Shown here: in pieces, positions 40,574 through 48,520 of the stretch
Layout: each line of letters begins with the position of its first letter
Position numbering within the stretch: position 1 is the stretch's first letter
Assembly: GCA_937899835.1 (NCBI GenBank)
Contig: CALCCE010000250.1
Coordinates: 27,302 to 91,301, forward strand
Direction: 5' to 3'
DNA length: 64,000 bases
Origin: an uncultured Flavobacteriales bacterium
Lineage (GTDB): Bacteria; Bacteroidota; Bacteroidia; Flavobacteriales_G; Salibacteraceae
Notes under the pieces: model-generated
Told to the model about the DNA's origin: nothing
The model's input: only the letters and a program-made list of their open reading frames with translations
The model's database searches: none
Made by a program: the position numbers and the translations under genes

Positions 40574-42102
40574 TCCTGAGACTGATTTTGTAATTGATTT
40601 TTCAGTCGGTTGTAATCGATTTTGCTAAAGTGGCGCGGATCGAGGGGCATTTTATCAACCTCAATAATGCATTCTACTTCGGGCAAATCGCGTTTCAATT
40701 GGGCTTTCAGTTCGGACGTAAGTTCTTTATTTTCTGCTTCAAACACAAGACTGCGTTGCTGGTTCCATTCCAGAATGGTACCTGCAACTACTCCTTCTTT
40801 TTCCTTCAGGAAGTTTTCAAAGAGAAAGGGTGCCAGGTAATTGTCTTGGTGAGGAATCATTTGGGAACACCTTCCGAGGAGGTAAAGATACCCATCTTCA
40901 GAAAACCTGCCAGCATCTCCGGTTCGATGCCACAATTTGCCATTTTCATCGATTTTACTTTGCTCCATCGCCCCTGGACTATTGAAGTAATGTTCCAAAA
41001 CGTGTGCACCGGCCACCACAATCTCTCCCGGCTCTCCCACAGAACATTCCAACTTGTCCCAACCGTGCTCCTCCAACCGTAGCGGACCGGCATGCATTCG
41101 AACAATTTTCACTTCCGTTTGGTGGTAGGGTCGGCCGACCAGCAGTCCGCTTTGCAACATCTCCTGGCGGCTGTTTGCCAATGGGCCAGCCTCGACGGCA
41201 CTAATCGGTTCGGCTTCGGTAGACCCATAAACCACCTCATTGCGGGCATTGGGAAACGCTTGTTGAAGTCTGGCAGCTTCTGCTGGAAATTCCGGTGCCC
41301 CACCCGTAAACACCTTCTCAAGGTGGGGCATTGATTGCTGGTTTGCCAATAAATGCTCGGCCAAACGCAACACAAAAAAAGGAGATGCCGTGATGCGGTT
41401 CACCGGAGTTTGTTCCATTTGCTGCAAAATGCGCTGAGGAGCTAAAGTTTGAGGTTTACTGGCCTTGAAATCGGCGATCAAAGAAGTGCCGCCAGTCCCC
41501 AGGTTACACAACAAAACAATGGGCAGCACCGGCATGTCAACATCTTCGGGGTGCGGCTGAATTTTATCGATCAACGCATCGTATTGGGCTTTCAGAAAAC
41601 CGTGCGTGCGGTTGGCAGCTTTGGGTTGGCCAGTACTCCCTGTGGTAAAAGTAATGAGGGCGGTATCCGACTCGCGGGCGGCATACATCTCTATACGATC
41701 CTGCTTTTTTACGGGATATTTTGGCCCCAAACGAATTGGAATTTGACGCAAAGGGGCTGAGAACCACGCGAAGACACGGGCTTTCCAAATGCCAATAAAT
41801 GCCTGGCATTGGGCCTGTCTGCAGCATTGCTCCATCCTGGATTTGTTCACCCATTCATCCAAAAATACCGCTGAGGCACCCAAATAAAACAAAGCCAATA
41901 CAGTACGATACAGATCGATGGACATGGGGACAAATACCAACACCCGGTCACCCGGTCGAATACCCTTTTGGCGAAAATAGGTTGCCGTTTGTACTACTCC
42001 TTCGGCCAGTTCGTGGTAGCGCACCTTTCGCCCCTGCTCTACCAGCGCGATACGCTGGGGGTAGCGTTGAGCGGCTTTCAAAAAGAGTGCTACAATATTC
42101 AT
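40570..42102 (-). CDS. AMP-forming acyl-CoA synthetase/ligase (ANL superfamily)
   Basis: The 510-residue protein has the ANL motifs: P-loop TFTTGSTGQPKAANRTH (about 177), VVYGSTEAEPIS (about 305), LWHRTGDAGRFSEDGYLYLLGR (about 395) and a C-terminal Lys in HFSKIDYNRLK near residue 500 that would serve adenylation. It activates a carboxylate as an acyl-adenylate; the substrate may be a fatty acid but is not fixed by sequence. It follows the GNAT-like gene by 17 bases and overlaps the unknown exported gene by 4. In the operon it would supply or attach an acyl group. Confidence 0.86.
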   Translation of the reverse strand: MNIVALFLKAAQRYPQRIALVEQGRKVRYHELAEGVVQTATYFRQKGIRPGDRVLVFVPMSIDLYRTVLALFYLGASAVFLDEWVNKSRMEQCCRQAQCQAFIGIWKARVFAWFSAPLRQIPIRLGPKYPVKKQDRIEMYAARESDTALITFTTGSTGQPKAANRTHGFLKAQYDALIDKIQPHPEDVDMPVLPIVLLCNLGTGGTSLIADFKASKPQTLAPQRILQQMEQTPVNRITASPFFVLRLAEHLLANQQSMPHLEKVFTGGAPEFPAEAARLQQAFPNARNEVVYGSTEAEPISAVEAGPLANSRQEMLQSGLLVGRPYHQTEVKIVRMHAGPLRLEEHGWDKLECSVGEPGEIVVAGAHVLEHYFNSPGAMEQSKIDENGKLWHRTGDAGRFSEDGYLYLLGRCSQMIPHQDNYLAPFLFENFLKEKEGVVAGTILEWNQQRSLVFEAENKELTSELKAQLKRDLPEVECIIEVDKMPLDPRHFSKIDYNRLKNQLQNQSQE

Positions 42103-42119
42103 AAAGGGTATTGGGAGCG

Positions 42120-43133
42120 CTACAATGCTTTTTTATAGAGGGTGTAGGTTTTATAGGTTTTTCCAGACAGCGAATTGGAAAGATGCCCTGAGGCATTTCC
42201 CTCCCGAATGAATGCATGAATAAAGGAAGTGATGCCGTCTTGTGCTGCCTGCTGGTAAATGAGCTTTCCCAGCACGGTACCCATACCAGCAAACTGTGGA
42301 TCAGGATGCCGGGCAACCGTTTTAGCAATTAGTCGGCTCTGATCAATGTGCCAATGATCGAGCATGCAAAAATTGAGGCCAACGACTCTTCCACTCGCAT
42401 CTTCTGCAAGGTGGATGTATGCCGGGTTCAAATAATCCATCAGGGGCAAGTACTTCTCCAAAAAACCTGCTTTAGTAATCGGAGTAAACAAATAATTGTC
42501 TACAAACGCGAGCGAAATTAAATGCCAAATACGCTCTAATTCCTCGGTAACCTGCTTCTGGTTGAAGGTGCGAAATCGAATGCCTTGCGACTTGAACTGG
42601 GCCTCCAATTCATCTGCCCGCTGGTGATCAAACCGCATATCTTCTACTAAACTCGAGGAATAGGTATCTAAATTTTCAAAGCCAACCGACCGAAACTGTT
42701 CGTGGTAATAGAGGTGGTGATAAGGTTCGAGAAAAAAGTTGGGCGAATCATTGTGGTCGCTGAAACGATAGTGGTTCCAGGTAGAGCCATTCATCGGGCC
42801 CACCAGGTAGGCTTTACCGCCTGAACGCGCCAGTTGAGAGGCTTCGTTCAACAGTTTTTGGGCAATTTCAGGGTGATCTATGCATTCGTAATGGCCCACA
42901 CAGGCCGCAGGCGCACCGTTCACCAACATCCCCGGAGGAAAGTACAAACTACAACGGCCCGCTACTTCATCGTTTCGCTTGGCCACCAGTAGGGTAATCA
43001 GGTGATCGTTTAAGATAGAATTCTTGAACTGTCGTCCTGGATGATTTTCTGGATATAGCAGGTCTGGTAAAGCGAGAAATGCTTCATAATTCGGTCCATC
43101 AGGTAAGGTAACCCCAACTTTTAAATCACCCAC
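42120..43133 (-). CDS. GNAT-like acyltransferase of the lipid operon
   Basis: The 337-residue product starts at GTG 43133. Two halves resemble GNAT folds: residues about 45-150 (LITLLVAKRNDEVAGRCSLYF, VGHYECIDHPEIAQKLLNEA, YLVGPMNGSTWNHYRF) and about 190-320 (AYIHLAEDASGRVVGLNFCML, FAGMGTVLGKLIYQQA, FIHAFIREGNASGHLSNSL). The acetyl-CoA-binding loop is not a clean Q/RxxGxG/A, so acyl donor and acceptor are unknown. It could N-acylate an amine such as the aminocarboxypropyl group added by the DUF3419 enzyme, which is an inference from context. Confidence 0.65.
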   Translation of the reverse strand: MGDLKVGVTLPDGPNYEAFLALPDLLYPENHPGRQFKNSILNDHLITLLVAKRNDEVAGRCSLYFPPGMLVNGAPAACVGHYECIDHPEIAQKLLNEASQLARSGGKAYLVGPMNGSTWNHYRFSDHNDSPNFFLEPYHHLYYHEQFRSVGFENLDTYSSSLVEDMRFDHQRADELEAQFKSQGIRFRTFNQKQVTEELERIWHLISLAFVDNYLFTPITKAGFLEKYLPLMDYLNPAYIHLAEDASGRVVGLNFCMLDHWHIDQSRLIAKTVARHPDPQFAGMGTVLGKLIYQQAAQDGITSFIHAFIREGNASGHLSNSLSGKTYKTYTLYKKAL

Positions 43134-43182
43134 AGCACAAATCTACCAGAAAATCAGAGCTTTAAGAAGAGAGAAATTGGAT

Positions 43183-43848
43183 TTAATAGCCAAATAACCA
43201 GAGCACTAACAATGCTACGGTTGGAATGGTAAAATTATCATAGCCCCGTCCGCTGACGCCTTCTGCTAAGGTAGTAACAGTAGCCAGAAATAGGGCCAAG
43301 AGGGAATGAGGAATGACTCCCGAAGCGGTTGATGACTGAAGCAAAGCCCAGGAAAGCGCAAAAGCAGTCGCCCAAAAAGCAACACTCCCCGCAATGGTTT
43401 TAGGAGATTGAAACAATTGATAACGCCCCAAGGGCCAGCGTTTGCCTACCAAGGCAGCTAAAGGGTCGCACAAGGCCATGATGAGGATCGGGAGGTAAAA
43501 ATGAATGACTTCATCACTCTGTTCAAACACCCAGAAACAACCGTATACGATGGCGGGATATAAAATACTCCCCCGCGAAATCCGGTCGATGGCGTGGATG
43601 GAGGGCAACCAACCTTTCTTCTGTGTGAGCAAGAGCAAAGCGGCAAAACTTCCGCAGAGGGTCAAAACCCACCAATGGGAATCGAGCAAAATGGGAAACA
43701 ACAAGGTCAACAAACCGGTGATGCTGTGCACCACCTTCCGGGTGAACTCAGCGGCCAGTTTTCGCACGTGGTAGAGCCACTCGGCTGCTCCAAAAAGCGC
43801 TCCATAAGCCAAAGCCAGGTAAGTGGCATGCAGGAGGTTTTGATCCAT
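43183..43848 (-). CDS. Phytol/dolichol-kinase-like (CTP:polyprenol or CDP-lipid) membrane enzyme
   Basis: The 221-residue protein has about six or seven membrane helices and the family motifs EFTRKVVHSITGLL, ALCDPLAALVGKRWPLGRY, FQSPKTIAGSVAF and TLAEGVSGRGYDNFTIP. These are shared by VTE5/VTE6 phytol kinases, dolichol kinase and related cytidylyltransferases, all using a nucleotide triphosphate on a lipid alcohol or phosphate. It lies between the DUF3419 gene (45 bases) and the GNAT-like gene (49 bases). It probably phosphorylates an isoprenoid alcohol or phosphate; which one is open. Confidence 0.78.
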   Translation of the reverse strand: MDQNLLHATYLALAYGALFGAAEWLYHVRKLAAEFTRKVVHSITGLLTLLFPILLDSHWWVLTLCGSFAALLLLTQKKGWLPSIHAIDRISRGSILYPAIVYGCFWVFEQSDEVIHFYLPILIMALCDPLAALVGKRWPLGRYQLFQSPKTIAGSVAFWATAFALSWALLQSSTASGVIPHSLLALFLATVTTLAEGVSGRGYDNFTIPTVALLVLWLFGY

Positions 43849-43893
43849 TGTGGGGTTAAAATAAACCTTTTGTCAAAGATGCAATTCCTAGGA

Positions 43894-44976
43894 TCAAACG
43901 TTGGTGAGTTGATCTACTTGCAATTGACGGTAGAAAAAACCGCGGTCTGCGGGATATTCGGCAGCGGCAACGGAGGTCATTCTATCCGGAAACCAGGCCG
44001 CCATCGATCGGGGTACCATCAGGTTCCAATAGGCCCATTTGGCTCCCGGTGCTGAGGCCTTCAAGAGCGTTTCACCAATTTCGCGACAGGTAGCTTCCGG
44101 AAGGTATTCAAATATGTTGCTAAGGTTGAAAGCATGAAAAGAACCATGAGTACAAGCCGCCTCCACTGATCCGTGGACCAAGGTTAACTTGGAAAGGTTG
44201 GCCCTCACTACCGGGTAAATTTCGGGTTGTAGGAAATGCGGTAGATCAGAACCAAAGTCGGCAGTGAGCGCATACCGCAGCATCCAGTTATGAGGTGCAA
44301 AAACCGAAGCCAAATGCCGGGCCGCTTGTTGGTAAATGGTGGTACCTACGGCAACTTCTACCTCTTTCAAAAAGGCAGGATCACGCCCTAAGCGGCCCAT
44401 GACCCAACGGCTGAAAAAGAGACGAAATAGTAATTTCCAGCGCCAGGTGTTCCAACGTTGGGTGTAAAAGGCTTGTTGTTCAGCAGCACTTTTCTCCCGC
44501 AGCAACTCCTCTACCCGATGGGTCGGATGAATAAAGGGCAAGACTTTACGCACAAACAATTGAAAATACCGTTCGAACTTACCTCCGTGGGCCAAGCCTG
44601 CTACTACTTCCGTTTCGCGCTGCGACCAGAACTCCCGGTCTTCCCGGTTCAGTTGGCCTTTTACATGCTGCCAAAGCTTTTTTCGTTGGGGAGCATCACG
44701 AAAACCCATGAATTCTAAATAAGCCCTTTGATCAAACTCCCGAATGGCGGCTTTTTTCAAGGCAACCAATTTCAGTTGAACGGGGTTGAGGTCTACGGCC
44801 ACCACTTCCTGGGCTCCGGCAGCGAGCAAAGAAAAGCTGTTGTCTCCGGCGGAGGCGATAGAAAGCACCCTTGCGTGAGTCAAAGGCCCCAACTCCCGAA
44901 CCAGCAATTCGGCGTCCTCCCAACAATTGGCGTAGCGAATGAAATCAAACTTTACCGCTTGAAGGGGCTCACTCAT
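43894..44976 (-). CDS. DUF3419 BtaA-like S-adenosylmethionine 3-amino-3-carboxypropyl transferase
   Basis: The 360-residue product matches DUF3419: FIRYANCWEDAELLV, the SAM-binding stretch VLSIASAGDNSFSLLAAGA with VVAVDLNPVQLKLV, AYLEFMGF, and the C-terminal FNLSNIFEYLPEATC. In BtaA this family moves the aminocarboxypropyl group of SAM to the hydroxyl of diacylglycerol, giving a homoserine ether lipid that BtaB then trimethylates. No BtaB-like methyltransferase is in the window. It overlaps the dikinase stop by 4 bases. The acceptor here may be diacylglycerol or an isoprenoid lipid. Confidence 0.85.
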   Translation of the reverse strand: MSEPLQAVKFDFIRYANCWEDAELLVRELGPLTHARVLSIASAGDNSFSLLAAGAQEVVAVDLNPVQLKLVALKKAAIREFDQRAYLEFMGFRDAPQRKKLWQHVKGQLNREDREFWSQRETEVVAGLAHGGKFERYFQLFVRKVLPFIHPTHRVEELLREKSAAEQQAFYTQRWNTWRWKLLFRLFFSRWVMGRLGRDPAFLKEVEVAVGTTIYQQAARHLASVFAPHNWMLRYALTADFGSDLPHFLQPEIYPVVRANLSKLTLVHGSVEAACTHGSFHAFNLSNIFEYLPEATCREIGETLLKASAPGAKWAYWNLMVPRSMAAWFPDRMTSVAAAEYPADRGFFYRQLQVDQLTNV

Positions 44977-47528
44977 GCTTCAGAAGGGGTTTCGATGCGC
45001 TTTACGGTTCCCAGAGTACCGTCCATTTCCACCCAATCGCCGGTTTTCAGGGTTTGCAACAATCCGGTGATGCCCACCACGCACGGAATACCCATTTCGC
45101 GCGATACAATGGCCGAATGGCTCAGTTGAGAGCCACGTTCTACCAAAATGCCACCGGCAGAGGGAAACAACAGGACCCAGCCCGGATCGGTACTGGCAGT
45201 TACCAAAATATCGCCCTGCAATGAATTCAGTTCAGATGGGGATTGCACCACCCGCACCTGGGCTTTTACAATGCCTGGACATGCTCCAATTCCCTTCAAG
45301 GCGTCTTTGACCGAAGTAGTACTTGCCGTACCCGATTGAAAAAAGTCGTGGCCTTGGTAGACCATTCCCCGTGTCACAATGCGCTCGGCGGTGGGTCCGG
45401 CGGCTTCATACTCCCGGTAGGTTTTTTGGCGCAGTTCAATCAGCGGTTGGAGCGGGCCGTTGACCGATGTGCCTTTGATGTGGTCGAAAATCTCAGTTCG
45501 GGTGAGGTAGAAGATGGATTGAGGAGCATCGATTTGACCTTCTGCCCAGAGTTTCCTGCCGAGTTCGGTGAACAAGGCGCGTACCATACCAAAGGCCCTG
45601 GTGCGCTCAAAACGCAGGTTTTCGCGACTACTCACCAAGGTTCGGGTTTGGCGCAAAAACCAGAAGAGCAAGCGTTTTTTTAGTGCTTTCCCGGCCATCG
45701 CTTTTCGAATGGCTTGCTCCGCCTCCTGCCTTTTTTGATCGCCCACACTGGCCGGTGGTGCAGTTTTCACACCGTCCAGGGTGGCGTAGCCTTTCAATAC
45801 CCGAAAAATGGGTATTGGATCCTGCCGGTAGGAGCGTGTTTCCAGCTTCAACTCTCCTACACACCGCTCCCCAAAACGGTGGATGTATTCCGAAATCTCA
45901 CTTCCTAATGCTTGCAGTTCTCCCCGCTTCCATTGATGAATCAGCTCAGTTTCGTCGAGTGTTTCAAACCGTTCTTGCCATTGGGGGTTTTGCTGAATGT
46001 GTTGGCTCATGGCGCTCAACCGGCGAGCGGGTTCTACCGAAATGATGTCTTCGCTGGCAATCAACAAATCGTTTAATCGAGCACTGTGTTCGGGTCCTGC
46101 CCATTTGGCCAATAATTTTTCGAGGGTCCCGAAAAAAATCATGGCGAAAAAATCATTCACCAACGGGGCCTTCCATTCTTTCAGGAGTATTTCTTCAAAC
46201 TCCTGATCGAGTTCCATCAATTCATGAGGCCGCAAAGCATGCAGGTCGATGGACTCATAATGCGCCATGGTGCGGTTGAGCATGGCGAGAAACTGTCGCC
46301 GTTGACGCGGTAAGGTGATCAGGTTTTTGAGAATGCCACTTACCGACCGGGCGATGCGCAAATACGAAGTAAACTTGGAGGGCGCGGGCTGTGGAGGAAG
46401 TTCGAATCGTTCTTTCACCCCCATCATTTTTTCCATGAAGGCCGCGTTGAGTTCATAGCCGGGCACCATGGCCAGTAGGCGGTACCAACTCAGCAGGTTG
46501 TAGTACACCCTGCCGTTGATGAGGCCCAACATGTTTTCAAAAGTTTCGTGGTGTGCCGCAATCACTTCGGGGCTTACCCCAAGCAAGCCGGCCAGCTGGC
46601 GGTAAACGGCGGCATAAATGCGCAAAATGAACGAAAAGGTTAAAGGTGTCGTCACACCGGGATAAGACTCGATGATGTTGCTGTTGTCCCAAACAATGTA
46701 AGCACCATCAGGATCGGAAAGCCGGTGTTGGTGGGTAATGGGACGGGCTTGCAGTACCCACAGCTGCCCCTGTGCAAAGGCAAATTCCACGTCTTGAGGC
46801 CGGCCCCAAGAGCGGTGCAGTTGCTCCAAAACCTGGGCAACCTGCAGGACTTGAACATCGCTCAGGCATGCCTCCTTTTGTTGTTCTTGCGGTATTTCAC
46901 GATAAGCCACACCCTTACCTTCAGGAAATACGCCTCGCTTCTTTGTGGCTATTGATGCCACCACCAATTCATTTTCAACCCGATAGGTATCTGCATCCAG
47001 CTCTCCGCTTACAAGGCCTTCGCCCAGCCCCCAAACCGCGGAAACGATTTTGACTTTTCGATGCCCACTCACTGGCTCGATGCCGAATGCCACTCCGGCT
47101 ACTTCTGCCGAAACCATGGTTTGCACGATTACTGCCATCGACAGGTCGAGGTTGGGCAAGTTGTTTTTCGCTTGATAGGCGGCTACCCGTTCGCTTTCTG
47201 CGGAAGCTTGGACCTTGCGCACGTGGTCGGCAATGGCATCGGGCGAAACGTTGAGAAAGGAGGCAAACTGACCTGCAAAACTCAATTGGCTCCCGTCTTC
47301 GCTCATGGCGGATGATCGGACGGCCAAACGGCTTTTGTCGTTAGCTCCAAGCTGATCGAGAAGGGTTTGCCAATCTTCGTTCGTCCAGGAGGACACCTCG
47401 GCTCCTGCGGGAATAACGGCAAAGGCCGGTACCGACAACCCTTCTTTCAACAATTGAAACAACTGGTGCGCCTTTCCTCCTACCCGATCTGTGGGTGAAG
47501 GCCAATGTTGGGGCGAAAAGTACTTCAC
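44973..47528 (-). CDS. Rph-like dikinase (PEP-synthase/PPDK ATP-grasp plus His swivel domain)
   Basis: The 851-residue product begins at GTG. The PPDK-type ATP-grasp domain (about 1-270) has LAVRSSAMSEDGSQLSFAGQF, VAFGIEPVSGHRKVKI, GLGEGLVSGELDADTY and LWVLQARPI. A helical middle of about 450 residues has no match I know. The C-terminal swivel domain has the phospho-carrier His about residue 804 in GSQLSHSAIVSREMGIPCVVG and ends by 851, so the PEP-binding barrel of true PEP synthase is missing. This order is that of rifampicin phosphotransferase: ATP gives AMP, and one phosphate goes to a small molecule. Substrate unknown, likely a pathway alcohol. Confidence 0.85.
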   Translation of the reverse strand: MKYFSPQHWPSPTDRVGGKAHQLFQLLKEGLSVPAFAVIPAGAEVSSWTNEDWQTLLDQLGANDKSRLAVRSSAMSEDGSQLSFAGQFASFLNVSPDAIADHVRKVQASAESERVAAYQAKNNLPNLDLSMAVIVQTMVSAEVAGVAFGIEPVSGHRKVKIVSAVWGLGEGLVSGELDADTYRVENELVVASIATKKRGVFPEGKGVAYREIPQEQQKEACLSDVQVLQVAQVLEQLHRSWGRPQDVEFAFAQGQLWVLQARPITHQHRLSDPDGAYIVWDNSNIIESYPGVTTPLTFSFILRIYAAVYRQLAGLLGVSPEVIAAHHETFENMLGLINGRVYYNLLSWYRLLAMVPGYELNAAFMEKMMGVKERFELPPQPAPSKFTSYLRIARSVSGILKNLITLPRQRRQFLAMLNRTMAHYESIDLHALRPHELMELDQEFEEILLKEWKAPLVNDFFAMIFFGTLEKLLAKWAGPEHSARLNDLLIASEDIISVEPARRLSAMSQHIQQNPQWQERFETLDETELIHQWKRGELQALGSEISEYIHRFGERCVGELKLETRSYRQDPIPIFRVLKGYATLDGVKTAPPASVGDQKRQEAEQAIRKAMAGKALKKRLLFWFLRQTRTLVSSRENLRFERTRAFGMVRALFTELGRKLWAEGQIDAPQSIFYLTRTEIFDHIKGTSVNGPLQPLIELRQKTYREYEAAGPTAERIVTRGMVYQGHDFFQSGTASTTSVKDALKGIGACPGIVKAQVRVVQSPSELNSLQGDILVTASTDPGWVLLFPSAGGILVERGSQLSHSAIVSREMGIPCVVGITGLLQTLKTGDWVEMDGTLGTVKRIETPSEA

Positions 47529-47571
47529 GGTTTTCGAAAGATAGCGTATTCGCAGGTATCCGGGCTTGGCG

Positions 47572-48507
47572 TCAAATCAATTGGAGTACCATCGGAATAC
47601 CACCGAGCCCCAGGTACATGGTGAAGGTCCAAAGGGCGGAGGCATATTCGATGTATTTGGCCTTTTTAGGCGTAGGAGATCGGAGAAATGCAAAACCGGG
47701 TACGAGACAGATAATGGCCAGCGCGGTAAAAATCAAGCTGCCGACCCACCCATATCCTGCAAAGGAAGCGGCTGCCAATACGGCTACCCAAGTGGCGATG
47801 AGCAATCCCATCCAGGCAATAGTACCGCCACGCACTCCATACAAACCGGTGTAGGACACTACGCCGGGCTCTTCACTTTCGGGCGCCCGGAGCTTACGTC
47901 CAAATTCGAGCACCACACCATTGAGGTAAGAAACCACAAAAAAGAGCACCAATCCGCTGTGCGGGGGTGCACCTTCGAGCAACCAATCCAGACCAGAGGC
48001 ATACAAGTCGACCAGGGGGATGATCACCATGTGCGAAGCGATGTAAGCAATTTGTCTGGCTTTCAACCACTTGGGCACAAAAAACTCTACGCCCATCAAC
48101 AGCAGGTAGGTCATCACCAAAAAGTAAAGGCTCAGCATCTGCGGCTGGAACCAGCCGAGCACACACAACTGGGCAAAACCAACGATCCATCCAATGGACT
48201 TTAGCTCTTCCAGACGAATAAGGCCCCTTGGAACGGGCAGGTATTGCCGGTATTTTGCATCATCTTCTTTGTCTTTGAATTCATCGAAAATCCGGAGCAA
48301 AAAAAATAAGCTAAGGGTAATGAAGAGTCCTACTGCATAGTCTTGCAGGGAGATAAAACCTTCTACACCGCGGCAAATGCGGGAATAAGAAATGGCCGAA
48401 AAGGTGAAAGCCCCAACCAGTAATCCGTGGCCCAGAAAGGGAAAACGTTCGTTTTGATAACGGTAAAAACGCCACCAAAAGGGTTGCTGCTGCTCCGTTT
48501 TTTCCAC
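47572..48507 (-). CDS. UbiA-family membrane prenyltransferase (divergent)
   Basis: The 311-residue protein starts at GTG 48507 and has eight or nine membrane helices. The first Asp-rich motif is LRIFDEFKDKEDD followed by YLPVPRGLI, in the place of the UbiA NDxxDxxxD and RP motifs. The second, usually DxxxD, is LEFGRKLRAPESEEPGVVSYTGLYG, with Arg and Glu in place of the classical acidic pair. It would move a prenyl group from prenyl diphosphate to an acceptor in the membrane. It follows HMG-CoA reductase by 13 bases and precedes the dikinase by 43. Confidence 0.82.
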   Translation of the reverse strand: MEKTEQQQPFWWRFYRYQNERFPFLGHGLLVGAFTFSAISYSRICRGVEGFISLQDYAVGLFITLSLFFLLRIFDEFKDKEDDAKYRQYLPVPRGLIRLEELKSIGWIVGFAQLCVLGWFQPQMLSLYFLVMTYLLLMGVEFFVPKWLKARQIAYIASHMVIIPLVDLYASGLDWLLEGAPPHSGLVLFFVVSYLNGVVLEFGRKLRAPESEEPGVVSYTGLYGVRGGTIAWMGLLIATWVAVLAAASFAGYGWVGSLIFTALAIICLVPGFAFLRSPTPKKAKYIEYASALWTFTMYLGLGGIPMVLQLI

Positions 48508-48520
48508 CGTTCAAAAGGCT

